A stretch of DNA of 43,881 bases from Anaerolineaceae bacterium UBA2274 (GCA_002347705.1 DDWY01000015.1:1-43881), one strand, 5' to 3'; counted from the stretch's first letter, positions 8,430 to 17,100 are shown. A program made the numbers and translations. Notes: generated from the sequence alone by a model not told the origin.

Positions 8430-8993
8430 TTGTCTGAAGAATTAGATGAAGTAACTCTGATCAATCTTGCCCGCATAGATCCTGATGCCTTCGGCATCTT
8501 GTATGAGCGCTATGTTGAAAGGATCTATAACTATATATATTTTCGGGTTGGCAATGCCAGTGATGCTGAAGATTTAACCTCCAAAGTCTTTTTTAAAGCA
8601 CTGAAAAGCATTGGCGGTTACAAGCACATGGGTTTGCCATTTTCTGCCTGGCTTTATCGCATCGCGCATAATCTGGTTGCCAACTACCATCGCGACAGAC
8701 TGCGAGCCAGGGAAATATCCATCGAGAACCTGGTCTTACCGGATACGGGCAAACATCCAGCGCCAGAACAAAAAATGCAGCAAAACCAGGAGACCGATTT
8801 TCTGCTCCGTTTAATTAACGACCTTAGCCCCCAGAAAAAAGAATTGGTGTTGCTTAAGTTTGTTCAAAATCTTACCAATCAGGAGATTGCCTATATTTTC
8901 GGGAAGTCAGAGGGCGCAATAAAAAGCCTTTATCACCGTACCTTGCTTGAGCTGCGTGATCGGGTTAAGGAATTGGAAAACCCTCGTATCTAA
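8430..8993 (+). CDS. ECF-type RNA polymerase sigma factor (sigma-70 family)
   Basis: The protein has 187 residues when started at the TTG at 8430, which has a GGAAGG ribosome site 5 nt upstream; the open frame extends further upstream but lacks one. Region 2 is visible as AFGILYERYVERIYNYIYFR, then DAEDLTSKVFFKAL, and FSAWLYRIAHNLVANYHR. Region 4 is LSPQKKELVLLKFVQNLTNQEIA with the helix-turn-helix SEGAIKSLYHRTLLELR. It recruits core RNA polymerase to a specific set of promoters, usually under control of an anti-sigma factor. The gene 29 bp downstream encodes a small membrane protein that could play that part. It is divergent from the GlyA-GcvT gene. Confidence 0.88.
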   Translation: MSEELDEVTLINLARIDPDAFGILYERYVERIYNYIYFRVGNASDAEDLTSKVFFKALKSIGGYKHMGLPFSAWLYRIAHNLVANYHRDRLRAREISIENLVLPDTGKHPAPEQKMQQNQETDFLLRLINDLSPQKKELVLLKFVQNLTNQEIAYIFGKSEGAIKSLYHRTLLELRDRVKELENPRI

Positions 8994-9022
8994 AGCCCAA
9001 CAATAGCGTTAAATTAAGCGAG

Positions 9023-9283
9023 ATGAACGAAAGAAACTTTATCAATAGAGACTTTGACCTCCAGCGTCTGGAAGAACGGTTTTCCAGATTATTTGGGCAA
9101 CAACAACCGCGTTCTACCTACGTGCAAGACTTGAGGGAGCAACTCAAAAACTCGCGGATCTTTGAGTTACGCCGGTCAATTGGTGCAATTCTCGTCGCGA
9201 GTTTTGGGGTATTATTTGCTGGCGCGCTTTCCGTCAGCATTGCTGTGCTGGCACAAAAAGCACGCCGACGGCTGAACATTTAG
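9023..9283 (+). CDS. Small single-pass membrane protein next to the sigma factor
   Basis: An 86-residue protein of unknown family. Residues ~1-50 are hydrophilic and rich in Arg, Gln and Glu (RLEERFSRLFGQQQPRSTY), predicted helical. Residues ~53-78 form one transmembrane helix (IGAILVASFGVLFAGALSVS), followed by a short basic tail (KARRRLNI). By the positive-inside rule both ends are basic, so topology is unclear. Its position 29 bp after the sigma gene suggests co-transcription and a possible membrane regulator of that sigma, but it lacks the HxxxCxxC zinc motif of classical ZAS anti-sigma factors. The last 4 bp overlap the convergent glutaredoxin-like gene. Confidence 0.7.
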   Translation: MNERNFINRDFDLQRLEERFSRLFGQQQPRSTYVQDLREQLKNSRIFELRRSIGAILVASFGVLFAGALSVSIAVLAQKARRRLNI

Positions 9284-9567
9284 GCAGTTTGTTTGGTTTT
9301 GTAAGCTTCTAAGTTCTGGCGGAGCTGACCTGAGCCTGGCTCCACCAGCATAGAACCATCCGGGAAAATGATCGTCGGCACGCTGCGATTGCCGCGGTTT
9401 GTTGCCAACACGAACTTTTCTCCCAGCTTGTTCTCATCAATGTCGATCCAGATATACGGGACCTTTTCCTCTTCAAAGACCGCTTTGGTTCGCCGGCAAT
9501 CCGAGCACCACTTCACGCCATAAACGGTGATCCTGTCTTTGGGCGTTGGATTTGAGGCCGGATCCAT
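9280..9567 (-). CDS. Glutaredoxin/NrdH-like thiol-disulfide protein
   Basis: The 95-residue product starts at the ATG at 9567, which has GGAAAG 8 nt upstream; a longer frame to 9639 would run into the preceding gene. The thioredoxin-fold signature is clear: ITVYGVKWCSDCRR with the redox pair C21-x-x-C24, a WIDIDEN strand, the cis-proline segment RSVPTIIF, and GSGQLRQNL at the end. Mycoredoxin/NrdH-type glutaredoxins reduce disulfides or mixed thiols; the partner is not evident. The gene follows the DUF4870 gene by 29 bp on the same strand, probably in one transcript. Confidence 0.85.
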   Translation of the reverse strand: MDPASNPTPKDRITVYGVKWCSDCRRTKAVFEEEKVPYIWIDIDENKLGEKFVLATNRGNRSVPTIIFPDGSMLVEPGSGQLRQNLEAYKTKQTA

Positions 9568-9596
9568 TCGCGTTTCTTTCCTGAAGAAATTGTTTA

Positions 9597-10076
9597 TCAG
9601 TCTTCGTAAGTTTTGCGGACCCACTGCCCAACCAACCAATACTGGAAGTCACGTCCGTGGTAGGTTTCCACAGCTCCAACGATGCCGTAAATGAGCGCGC
9701 CAAGTGGCACCAATGCCAGCAGGAGTGCCAGCACCAGCCCAAAGAGGCCGATGCAAACCAGCACTAAGGGAGTAGATACAACTGCAACGATTCCCGCCAG
9801 GATTGCGGCGCCGAAGAAGTAAACCAACTGGAAGATAACTGCCTGCAGGCTCTGGTATGCCACGTAGCGTGAACGGTCCTTGTATGCAAAATAGATGATC
9901 AGCGCGGGTACCAAACCCAGAAAGCCAGTCACCAGGTTCAGCAGGATAGACAGGTGGGCAAACATCGCCAGTGTGTTTTCCTCGCTGCTTGATAATTGCG
10001 GTTGAGACTCATTCAGGCCGTTGTTAGCCTTGACTTCAACCGGGTCAACAGTCACATAATCTTGAGAGTCAGTCAT
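9597..10076 (-). CDS. DUF4870 domain membrane protein
   Basis: The 159-residue protein has a hydrophilic N-terminus of ~40 residues rich in Ser, Asn and Gln. It is followed by the DUF4870 pattern: MFAHLSILLNLVTGFLGLVPALIIYF, a KDRSRYVAYQSLQAVIFQLV segment, and two more hydrophobic stretches (AILAGIVAVVS; ALLLALVPLGALIYGIV), for three to four membrane helices. Family function is unknown. The start at 10076 is preferred over the in-frame GTG at 10082 because AGAGGTG lies just upstream of it. It is divergent from fmt. Confidence 0.82.
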   Translation of the reverse strand: MTDSQDYVTVDPVEVKANNGLNESQPQLSSSEENTLAMFAHLSILLNLVTGFLGLVPALIIYFAYKDRSRYVAYQSLQAVIFQLVYFFGAAILAGIVAVVSTPLVLVCIGLFGLVLALLLALVPLGALIYGIVGAVETYHGRDFQYWLVGQWVRKTYED

Positions 10077-10185
10077 ATTCACCTCTTTTCAATATGCTTA
10101 AGCTTAACACAAAGTCGGAATTTCGGTGTAAAACAGGACGTTAAATTATTGTGAATGAAAGCACAAGCTGAATGCAAGCATGTGT

Positions 10186-10191
10186 TAGAAT
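10186..10191 (+). promoter_or_regulatory. Extended -10 promoter element of fmt
   Basis: TGTTAGAAT: the TAGAAT hexamer has an upstream TGn extension at 10183-10185. Only 7 nt separate the hexamer from the ATG at 10199, so transcription would begin at or next to the start codon. The 11-base string GTGTTAGAATC occurs again in front of the DUF3048 gene (minus strand near 39780). Confidence 0.5.
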
Positions 10192-10198
10192 CCCTGCC

Positions 10199-11119
10199 AT
10201 GAATGAACGAATCATTTTCATGGGATCGCCAGATTTCGCCATACCCAGCCTGGAAGCCCTGCACGAAAAATTCGGGTTGGTGGCTGTGGTCACCCAGCCG
10301 GATCGTCCAGCGGGCAGAGGACGAACGCTGACGCCTTGCGCGGTTAAGCAGCGCGCGCTCGAGCTTGGCTTACCCGTTTTGCAGCCGGTTTCTCTCAGGA
10401 AACTCGGCGCCGTGACGGAGTTGGCGCAGTTTGAGCCAGATCTGATCGTTGTTGCGGCTTTCGGGCAGATCCTGCCGAAGTTGGTGCTTGAGATGCCTGC
10501 AAAAGGCTGTGTGAACGTGCATGCCTCGCTTTTGCCCAGGTGGCGCGGCGCATCCCCGATCCAGGCGGCAATTGCGGCTGGCGATAGCGAAACCGGTGTG
10601 ACCATCATGCTCATGAATGAAGGACTTGACACAGGTCCGATCCTGGCACAACGCCGCGTGCCCATCCGTCCCCGCACGAACGCGGAAGAGCTTTCTCATC
10701 AACTCGCCTTCCTCGGGGCGCAGGCTTTAATTGAAGTGCTGCCCTCCTATCTGAGCGGTATGCTGGCACCCTTGCCGCAAGATGGAACTGAACAGACTTA
10801 TGCGCCGATGCTAAAGAAAGAGGAGGGTGAACTCGATTTTTCACAATCAGCCCTCAACCTGGACCGCAAGATACGCGCTTTTCATCCCTGGCCGGGCACG
10901 TTTTTCATGCTGGATGGCAAACGCGTCAAGGTGCTGGAGGCACATGTGCACGACAGCTTCGTCAGCGAGGTTGGCGAGAGGTACGTGATTAACGGACTGC
11001 CGGCAATGGGCACAAGTGAAAGTTTTTTGGTTTTTGACAGCCTGCAGCCTGAAGGCAAAAAGCCCATGACCGGGCAGGCATTTCTCAACGGTCAGCCCGG
11101 ATGGCTTGAGGCAAATTAA
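10199..11119 (+). CDS. fmt: Methionyl-tRNA formyltransferase
   Basis: The 306-residue protein transfers a formyl group from 10-formyl-THF to initiator Met-tRNA. It shows the Rossmann start RIIFMGSPDFAIPSLEAL, the catalytic HASLLPRWRGASPIQ segment, and GVTIMLMNEGLDTGPIL. The C-terminal tRNA-binding domain follows from about residue 205 (KIRAFHPWPGTFF). The ATG at 10199 is chosen because family members begin immediately before the IIFMG strand; the frame could extend nine residues upstream to 10172 but nothing supports that. There is no Shine-Dalgarno sequence before the start, and a TGTTAGAAT box lies directly upstream, which suggests a leaderless mRNA. It stands alone, without def or priA next to it. 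Confidence 0.93.
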   Translation: MNERIIFMGSPDFAIPSLEALHEKFGLVAVVTQPDRPAGRGRTLTPCAVKQRALELGLPVLQPVSLRKLGAVTELAQFEPDLIVVAAFGQILPKLVLEMPAKGCVNVHASLLPRWRGASPIQAAIAAGDSETGVTIMLMNEGLDTGPILAQRRVPIRPRTNAEELSHQLAFLGAQALIEVLPSYLSGMLAPLPQDGTEQTYAPMLKKEEGELDFSQSALNLDRKIRAFHPWPGTFFMLDGKRVKVLEAHVHDSFVSEVGERYVINGLPAMGTSESFLVFDSLQPEGKKPMTGQAFLNGQPGWLEAN

Positions 11120-11140
11120 ACTTCCGACTTGATTGCGTAG

Positions 11141-11161
11141 GGAACGGTCTTGCACCGTTCC
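11141..11161. repeat. Inverted repeat after fmt
   Basis: GGAACGG and CCGTTCC pair around TCTTGCA, 21 bp past the fmt stop. No T-tract follows. It resembles the repeat fragments clustered downstream and may act as a weak terminator. Confidence 0.5.
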
Positions 11162-11253
11162 GTGAATGAGACGTAGATCAACTTGCGCTCCCGCCTTAGA
11201 AGCGCAGCGGAAAGGGTTCAAGCTAACATTCAAACCCCCTATCTTGGAGCACT

Positions 11254-11355
11254 CGTAGGGTGGGTTGGCGTCGAGATGTGCCGTTGATTCAACCCAATCA
11301 ATATAGCCAACCCACCGAGAACCTGCCAGCTCCGTGTTGGTGGGTTGGTTATAGA
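11254..11355. repeat. TAGGGTGGGTTGG family repeat, copy 1
   Basis: Begins CGTAGGGTGGGTTGGCGTC, contains an inner TATAGCCAACCCACC (pairing with the start) and a TTGGTGGGTTGGTTATA. The family is defined by GGGTGGGTTGG arms and their complement CCAACCCACCC. This copy lacks the outer closing arm that copies 2 and 3 have. Confidence 0.7.
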
Positions 11356-11438
11356 CGATCCTGTCGTAGGTCAGCTGTAGTCGTAGGTCAGCTTGCGTTC
11401 TTCAAGCTGACATCACACGTCCTTGTCGTGGAGCACAT

Positions 11439-11583
11439 GTAGGGTGGGTTGGCGTCAAAAAGTGCAATTGATTCAGCCCAATTCATATAGCCAACCCACC
11501 AACCGCACCACAAGCCGTGATGGTGGGTTGGTTATAACCAGTTGTGTTGGGATTGAGATTCTGTGACACCAACCCACCCTACG
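11439..11583. repeat. TAGGGTGGGTTGG family repeat, copy 2 (full length)
   Basis: A complete element: it starts GTAGGGTGGGTTGGCGTC and ends GACACCAACCCACCCTACG, so its termini are inverted repeats of each other. It has two inner palindromic arms (AGCCAACCCACC and GGTGGGTTGGTTATA). It directly abuts the mutS-tail remnant at 11585. Confidence 0.75.
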
Positions 11584-11584
11584 A

Positions 11585-11653
11585 TTAACTCTTCTTTGAG
11601 AAATACTTCTTCTTCCACTCGTAAAGCAAATTTAGCGCCTGTATCGGCGAAAG
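11585..11653 (-). pseudogene. Remnant of a second mutS 3' end
   Basis: Read on the minus strand, this segment encodes LSPIQALNLLYEW, then KKKYFSKKS and a TAA stop. The intact mutS ends LSPIQALNLLYEW, KRKYFSKEE, stop. Nineteen of 22 residues are identical, while at least eight of the matching codons differ at the DNA level (for example CTC/CTT, CTG/TTG, AAC/AAT, CAA/CAG, ATT/ATA). The match stops abruptly before the Leu codon at 11653; the DNA beyond it belongs to the next repeat. It is flanked on both sides by TAGGGTGGGTTGG elements and has no start codon, so it is a gene fragment, not a gene. Confidence 0.85.
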
Positions 11654-11668
11654 AAAACATGTTGGCCG

Positions 11669-11733
11669 TGTTGGTGGGTTGATTATGACCAGCTGTGTTG
11701 GGATTGAGATTCGCTGACACCAACCCACCCTAC
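11669..11733. repeat. TAGGGTGGGTTGG family repeat, copy 3 (right half)
   Basis: Starts GTGTTGGTGGGTTGATTATG and ends GACACCAACCCACCCTACG. It matches the right half of copy 2, including the inner GTGTTGGGATTGAGATT string. It lies 23 bp before the mutS stop codon on the + strand. Confidence 0.7.
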
Positions 11734-11755
11734 GATTAACAATATTCATTTTCGT

Positions 11756-14329
11756 TTACTCTTCCTTCGAGAAATATTTTCTCTTCCACTCGTAGAGCAG
11801 GTTCAGCGCTTGAATCGGCGAAAGAGTCTCGAGGTCGAGTTTTTTGTAAGCCTCGATCATCGGATTGTTTTCCGGGAAGAGGCGCATCTGGTCCTGTGTG
11901 GCCGCGGCATCCGGCAGGGTGGTGCCGGAGGACTGCTCGAGCTGCTTGAGGATCTCATTGGCGCGGGTGATTACGGAAGAAGGCAAACCTGCCATCTGTG
12001 CCACGTGGATGCCATAGGATCGGTCAGCCGCGCCGGGTACGATCTTGTGCAGGAAAACGACTGTGTCATCCGCTTCTGTAACGGCCACGTTGTAGTTACG
12101 CACGCCGGGGTAGAGCTCTGCCAGTTCGGTCAGCTCGTGGTAGTGGGTGGCGAAAAGCGTCAGGGGCTTGAGTTTTGGATGGCTGTGGAGGTGTTCAACA
12201 ATCGCCCAGGCGATCGAGAGCCCATCGTAAGTGCTGGTTCCGCGACCGATCTCGTCCAGGATCAAGAGGCTGCGGGAGGAGGCATTGTTGAGAATGTTGG
12301 CAGTTTCAAGCATTTCCACCATAAAGGTCGACTGCCCCTGGTGGATAGCATCCTGCGCCCCGATCCGGGTGAAGACCCGGTCCACCAACCCAATTTCTGC
12401 CTCGTCTGCAGGCACAAAACTGCCAATTTGCGCCATCAGCACGATCAACACCACCTGTCGCAAATAGGTGGACTTGCCGCTCATGTTGGGGCCGGTAATG
12501 AGGCGCACGATCTCGCCATCTTCGAATAGCACATCGTTGGGGATATAGCGGGTTTCGCTGCGCATGCGCTCAACCACCGGATGACGCCCGGCGGTGATCT
12601 TCAGTCCCTTCTCTGCGTTGAGTTGGGGTCGGGTGTATTTATTGAGTGCCGCAACGCTGCCGAATGAAAGCAGGCAGTCCAGGCTGGCAATCGCGCGGGC
12701 AGCATTGAGTAGTTCGCTTGAAGAAGAAGCCAATTGAGCGCAAACCTGCTTGTAGACACGCAGTTCCACCTCGTGGATTTGAGCTTCAGCGTTTAAAACC
12801 AGCGATTCGTACTCCTTCAATTCGGGCGTGATGAAGCGTTCGTTGTTGACCAGGGTTTGTTTGCGGATGTAGTTTTCGGGCGCCTGGTCCGCCATGCCGC
12901 GTGAAATCTCGATATAGTATCCAAAGACCTTGTTGAAACCCACTTTTAGGGTTTTGATGCCCGTGCGCTGGCGTTCTGCGCTCTCAAGCCCGCTGATCCA
13001 ATCCCGGGCGTGTTTTGAGCTGGCAAGGATACCGTCGAGTTCAGAAGAAAAACCAGGCTGGATGATGCCAATATTGGCGGTTGTGGCTGGCGGGTCTTCC
13101 GTGATAGCTTGATCGAGCAGTTCCTGTTGGGATTCAAAACTCCCAATGGCACTCAGCATTGACTGAATGGCAGCTTCATTGGCAGGCAGCAGCGCCTGCA
13201 GTTGGGGAATCGCGCGCAGGTCCTCCCGCAGTGCCACCAAATCGCCAGGGCGGGCACTGCCGTTGTTGAGCCGCCCGACAATCCGTTCAAGGTCGTGGAG
13301 TTCCGCAAATAAAAGCTCCAGTTTCTGCCTCAGGACGCCATTTTTATAAAAGAATTCAACGGCATCCAGACGGGCATTGATTTGCTCAAGGTCAAGCAGC
13401 GGTTTGTTGACCCAGGCTCGCAGCATGCGCTTGCCCATCGGGGTTCTGGTGCGGTCCAGGGCACCGAGCAGGGATCCATCGGTCCTGTTATCGCGCAGAG
13501 TTTCGGTCAGCTCCAGGTTGCGGCGGGTTTCTGCATCCAGCACCATGAAGTCATTCAGGCTATAGGTGCTGAAGCTAAACTGAACCTCCGCAAGACTTTT
13601 TTGGGTTTCCTGCAGGTATTTGAGCAGCGCGCCAACTGCCCGCACCGCCAAAGGTAAGGATCTGAGCCCCAGTCCTTCAAGGCTGCTGACCTGGAAGCGA
13701 GTCTTGATCAGTTCTTCGGATCGACCTGGCTCAAAATACCAGTTGGGAATGACGGTCAGGTTGCCGTCAATGTCCTCGGGGAGGTTGACCGCATCCGAGG
13801 CCAGTATTTCAGCAGGGGAAAGGCGTTTGAGCTCGGCCCGAAGCTGGACGAAAACGTCCTGATCGGTCAGTTCGGTGGCGGCAAATTCCCCGGTGGACAC
13901 GTCCACGTAAGCCAAGCCCGCGATGTTTTGCAGCGTGTAAACGCAAGCAAGATAATTATTGCGTCCCGATGGGAGCAGGTTGGACTCTACCACTGTGCCG
14001 GGGGTGACCACGCGCACAACTTCACGCGAAAAGAGACCCTTTTCTGGCTGGTCGCCAACTTGTTCGCAGATCGCGATGTGATGACCCTTCTCGATCAGTC
14101 TCCCAATGTAGTTGTCCACCGCATGAAAAGGAATGCCCGCCATGGGCACGCGCACGCCTTTTGCCACCGGGCGTGAGGTCAGGACGATATCCAGCGCGTC
14201 GGCGGTTATTTTGGCGTCATCGTCAAAAGTTTCATAAAAATCACCCAACCGGAAGAAGACAATCGTGTCCGGATACTGTCTTTTGATATCCAGGTATTGC
14301 TGACGAAGGGGGGTGATATCCTGGGGCAT
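11756..14329 (-). CDS. mutS: DNA mismatch repair ATPase MutS
   Basis: The 857-residue MutS1 recognises mismatches and starts methyl-independent or nick-directed repair. The mismatch-binding domain I begins TPLRQQYLDIKRQYPDTIVFFRLGDFYETF, with the Phe-x-Glu wedge in FYETF. The core and lever follow, with the clamp (AEAQIHEVELRVYKQV). The ATPase has Walker A TGPNMSGKST (~612-621), Walker B (LLILDEIGRGTST) and the ATHYHEL switch. Length matches the family. The start at 14329 is only 3 bp from the alaS stop, so it is read from the alaS transcript. Its last codons have a diverged duplicate at 11585-11653. No mutL is in the window. Confidence 0.96.
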   Translation of the reverse strand: MPQDITPLRQQYLDIKRQYPDTIVFFRLGDFYETFDDDAKITADALDIVLTSRPVAKGVRVPMAGIPFHAVDNYIGRLIEKGHHIAICEQVGDQPEKGLFSREVVRVVTPGTVVESNLLPSGRNNYLACVYTLQNIAGLAYVDVSTGEFAATELTDQDVFVQLRAELKRLSPAEILASDAVNLPEDIDGNLTVIPNWYFEPGRSEELIKTRFQVSSLEGLGLRSLPLAVRAVGALLKYLQETQKSLAEVQFSFSTYSLNDFMVLDAETRRNLELTETLRDNRTDGSLLGALDRTRTPMGKRMLRAWVNKPLLDLEQINARLDAVEFFYKNGVLRQKLELLFAELHDLERIVGRLNNGSARPGDLVALREDLRAIPQLQALLPANEAAIQSMLSAIGSFESQQELLDQAITEDPPATTANIGIIQPGFSSELDGILASSKHARDWISGLESAERQRTGIKTLKVGFNKVFGYYIEISRGMADQAPENYIRKQTLVNNERFITPELKEYESLVLNAEAQIHEVELRVYKQVCAQLASSSSELLNAARAIASLDCLLSFGSVAALNKYTRPQLNAEKGLKITAGRHPVVERMRSETRYIPNDVLFEDGEIVRLITGPNMSGKSTYLRQVVLIVLMAQIGSFVPADEAEIGLVDRVFTRIGAQDAIHQGQSTFMVEMLETANILNNASSRSLLILDEIGRGTSTYDGLSIAWAIVEHLHSHPKLKPLTLFATHYHELTELAELYPGVRNYNVAVTEADDTVVFLHKIVPGAADRSYGIHVAQMAGLPSSVITRANEILKQLEQSSGTTLPDAAATQDQMRLFPENNPMIEAYKKLDLETLSPIQALNLLYEWKRKYFSKEE

Positions 14330-14332
14330 AGC

Positions 14333-17065
14333 TTATTTCAAATTCTCACGGATGAAGACGGCCACCTGGTCGAGCGCTTCAGAAAGCTTATCCGGGTCTT
14401 TGCCGCCTGCTTGAGCCATGTCAGGTCTGCCACCACCGCCACCACCCACCACAGCCGCAACGCGTTTGATCAGGTCGCCGGCTTTGATGCCGCGAGCGAT
14501 CAGGTCGGGTGTCACTGCCGCGATCAGCAGGGGTTTATCGCGGCTGACGGTGCCCAAAACAACCACACCGGAGGGATATTGCTGGCGGAACTGGTCCGTC
14601 AGGCTGCGTAGGGCATCGGGATCCGCGTTGGGAATGATAGCGCTGAGCACATGCACGCCTGCAACCTGCTGGATGTTCTGCAATTTTTTACTGAATTCTG
14701 TCTGGGCTCCTTGCGCGCGCAGAAGTTCGAGCTCTTTGTCGAGTTTCTTGAGCTTGCTTTCGAGCGATTCAGCTTTTGTAAGCAGCTCAAAGGGGCTGGT
14801 TTCAAGAAATACGGCTGCTTCATTGAGCAGGTTCAGACGTTCCCGAGCCCAGGCATAAGCCTTTTCTCCAGTCACGGCTTCGATGCGGCGAATGCCAGCA
14901 GCCACGCTGGATTCACTTGTGATGTAAAAGGAGCCAATTTCAGCGGTATTGTTCAGATGTGTGCCGCCGCAAAGTTCGTAAGAAACGCGTCCGCGCTGGT
15001 CAGCAATTTCGATTGTGCGCACCTCGCTGCCGTATTTCTCGCCAAACAGCGCGATTGCGCCATCGGCTTTGGCTTCCTCGAGAGTCTTTACGCGCTTGAT
15101 TACGGGGTATTCGTCGGCGATGTAGTGGTTGACCAGGGCTTCAATCTGGAGTAATTCGCTATCCTTGAGGGCGCGAGGGAAGTTGAAGTCGAAACGCATG
15201 CGCTCGGGGTCCACGGCTGAACCGGATTGATGCACCTTGTCGCCCAGAACCTGGCGCAAGGCGGCGTGCAGCAGGTGCGTGCCGGTGTGGTTGCGCATGG
15301 TAGCCTGGCGGGAGGGTACGTCCACGCTCACCAAGGCGGCACTATCCACTCGGGGAGTTCCTCGCGTTACGATCCCCGAATGCACAATCAGACCAGAAAC
15401 TGGCTTGTGAACGGATGTTATTTCAACCTCCCAGGCAGGCTGCTCACCAGAAATTACCTTGCCCTTATCCCCAACCTGCCCGCCAGATTCAAGATAAAGG
15501 GGGCTGATGGTGAGGACGAGTTCAACTTCATCCCCGACCCGGGCTGACTGAATCATCTCTCCATCCCGCAGGATTGCAACAAGACTGGAAGCCGTCGTGA
15601 ACGAGGAGTAGGGGTCATAATGGACGCCATCCGCGGGCAGTTTCCCCTGGGCTTGCAGGTCGCGGAGAATTGCGGCGTAAAACTCGGTATTCTCGCCGTT
15701 AATATTTCCAAAAGCCTGCCCCTTGCCGGAAGCAATCCGGTGGGCTTCCATTGCTTCAAAAAAGCCTTGTTCGTCAACGGTAAGTCCATCCTCCTCGAGG
15801 ATGTCGCGGGTGATCTCCAACGGAAAACCGAGCGTGGAGTAAAGGTTAAAGGCGGTCTTGCCGTCCAGCTGGCTTTGAGCGCTGGATTTCAGGCGTGCCA
15901 CCAGGCTTTGCAGTTCGGCAAAACCAGCATCAAGCGTCTCAGCGAAGCGTTGTTCCTCAGCCGTAAGCGTTTCATAAATCAGCTCCGCGTTAGCTTTCAA
16001 CTCCGGGTAGGCCGATCGGTAATTTTCAATCACAAGGCGTGCCACCTGAGCCATGAAAGGCTCAGTGAGGTTGATCTTGCGGGCAAAACGTGCGGCACGC
16101 CGGATGATCATGCGGCAGACATAGTTGCGCCCGACGTTACCGGGGATGACTCCATCAGCAATCAGGAAAGCGGCTGCCCGCACGTGGTCAGCAATCACCC
16201 GGTAGGGTGTTAGATTGGCTGCGCGTTCCGCGTCACTCTGCCCGGCGAGCCGCTGGGTTTCATCCAGCAGCGGCTTGAGCAGGTCGGTTTCGTAGTTGCC
16301 GCGTACGCCCTGGATGATCGAGACAATGCGTTCGAAGCCCATGCCGGTGTCCACATGGCGTTTGGGCAGCGGTTGGAAATCCGTGGGGGAGGTGCGGTTG
16401 TATTGGATGAAAACATTGTTCCAGATCTCAACAATGCGCGCGCAGTCGCCGTTGACTTCGCAGACATGCCCTGGCGTGTCTTTCATATTGCAGAAATTTG
16501 GGCCGAAATCGTAGTGGATCTCGGTGCAGGGACCACAGGGACCGGTTTCAGCCATTTCCCAGAAGTTGTCTTTGCGTCCACCACTGACGAGGTGAGTGCC
16601 TACGAAGCCGGGCTGCGCCAGCCAGACGTCGCGGGCTTCCTCATCGGAGGGCAGGTCGCCCTGGTCGTCGACGAAGTAAGTTGCGTATAGCCGCTCAGAA
16701 TCGAGCCCCCAGACTTTGGTGAGCAGTTCCCAGCTCCAACTGATGGCTTCCTGTTTGTAGTAATCCCCGAAGGACCAGTTGCCCAGCATTTCAAAGAAGG
16801 TGTGGTGGGTGTTGTCGCGACCGACGGTGTCGAGGTCGTTGTGCTTGCCCGAAACGCGCAGGCATTTCTGAGAGTCAACCGCGCGGGTGTAGGGGCGGGT
16901 TTCGGTGCCCAGGAATACGTCCTTAAACTGCACCATACCGGCGTTGGTGAAGAGAAGAGTGCTATCGCCGCCAGGCACAAGCGAGGCGCTTGGCACGACT
17001 GTATGCCCGCGCTGAGCGAAAAAGTTGAGGAAAGATTGACGTACCTGGTTACCGCTTAGATACAT
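14333..17065 (-). CDS. alaS: Alanyl-tRNA synthetase
   Basis: The 910-residue enzyme charges tRNA-Ala. The class II catalytic domain starts VRQSFLNFFAQRGHTVVPSASLVP and contains the motif 2 region (CLRVSGKHNDLDTVGRD). The editing domain carries NHTGTHLLHAAL, and the downstream zinc/editing motif is CGGTHLNN. A coiled-coil stretch (AESLESKLKKLDKELELLRAQG) leads to the C-Ala domain, which ends GGGGGGRPDMAQAGG. The start at 17065 has GGAG 7 nt upstream. A TATAAT box lies on the same strand at 17106-17101. No T-box leader motif was seen. mutS follows 3 bp downstream. Confidence 0.96.
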   Translation of the reverse strand: MYLSGNQVRQSFLNFFAQRGHTVVPSASLVPGGDSTLLFTNAGMVQFKDVFLGTETRPYTRAVDSQKCLRVSGKHNDLDTVGRDNTHHTFFEMLGNWSFGDYYKQEAISWSWELLTKVWGLDSERLYATYFVDDQGDLPSDEEARDVWLAQPGFVGTHLVSGGRKDNFWEMAETGPCGPCTEIHYDFGPNFCNMKDTPGHVCEVNGDCARIVEIWNNVFIQYNRTSPTDFQPLPKRHVDTGMGFERIVSIIQGVRGNYETDLLKPLLDETQRLAGQSDAERAANLTPYRVIADHVRAAAFLIADGVIPGNVGRNYVCRMIIRRAARFARKINLTEPFMAQVARLVIENYRSAYPELKANAELIYETLTAEEQRFAETLDAGFAELQSLVARLKSSAQSQLDGKTAFNLYSTLGFPLEITRDILEEDGLTVDEQGFFEAMEAHRIASGKGQAFGNINGENTEFYAAILRDLQAQGKLPADGVHYDPYSSFTTASSLVAILRDGEMIQSARVGDEVELVLTISPLYLESGGQVGDKGKVISGEQPAWEVEITSVHKPVSGLIVHSGIVTRGTPRVDSAALVSVDVPSRQATMRNHTGTHLLHAALRQVLGDKVHQSGSAVDPERMRFDFNFPRALKDSELLQIEALVNHYIADEYPVIKRVKTLEEAKADGAIALFGEKYGSEVRTIEIADQRGRVSYELCGGTHLNNTAEIGSFYITSESSVAAGIRRIEAVTGEKAYAWARERLNLLNEAAVFLETSPFELLTKAESLESKLKKLDKELELLRAQGAQTEFSKKLQNIQQVAGVHVLSAIIPNADPDALRSLTDQFRQQYPSGVVVLGTVSRDKPLLIAAVTPDLIARGIKAGDLIKRVAAVVGGGGGGRPDMAQAGGKDPDKLSEALDQVAVFIRENLK

Positions 17066-17100
17066 AAGATAACTCCAAAAATATAGTGATTAACCAAAAA

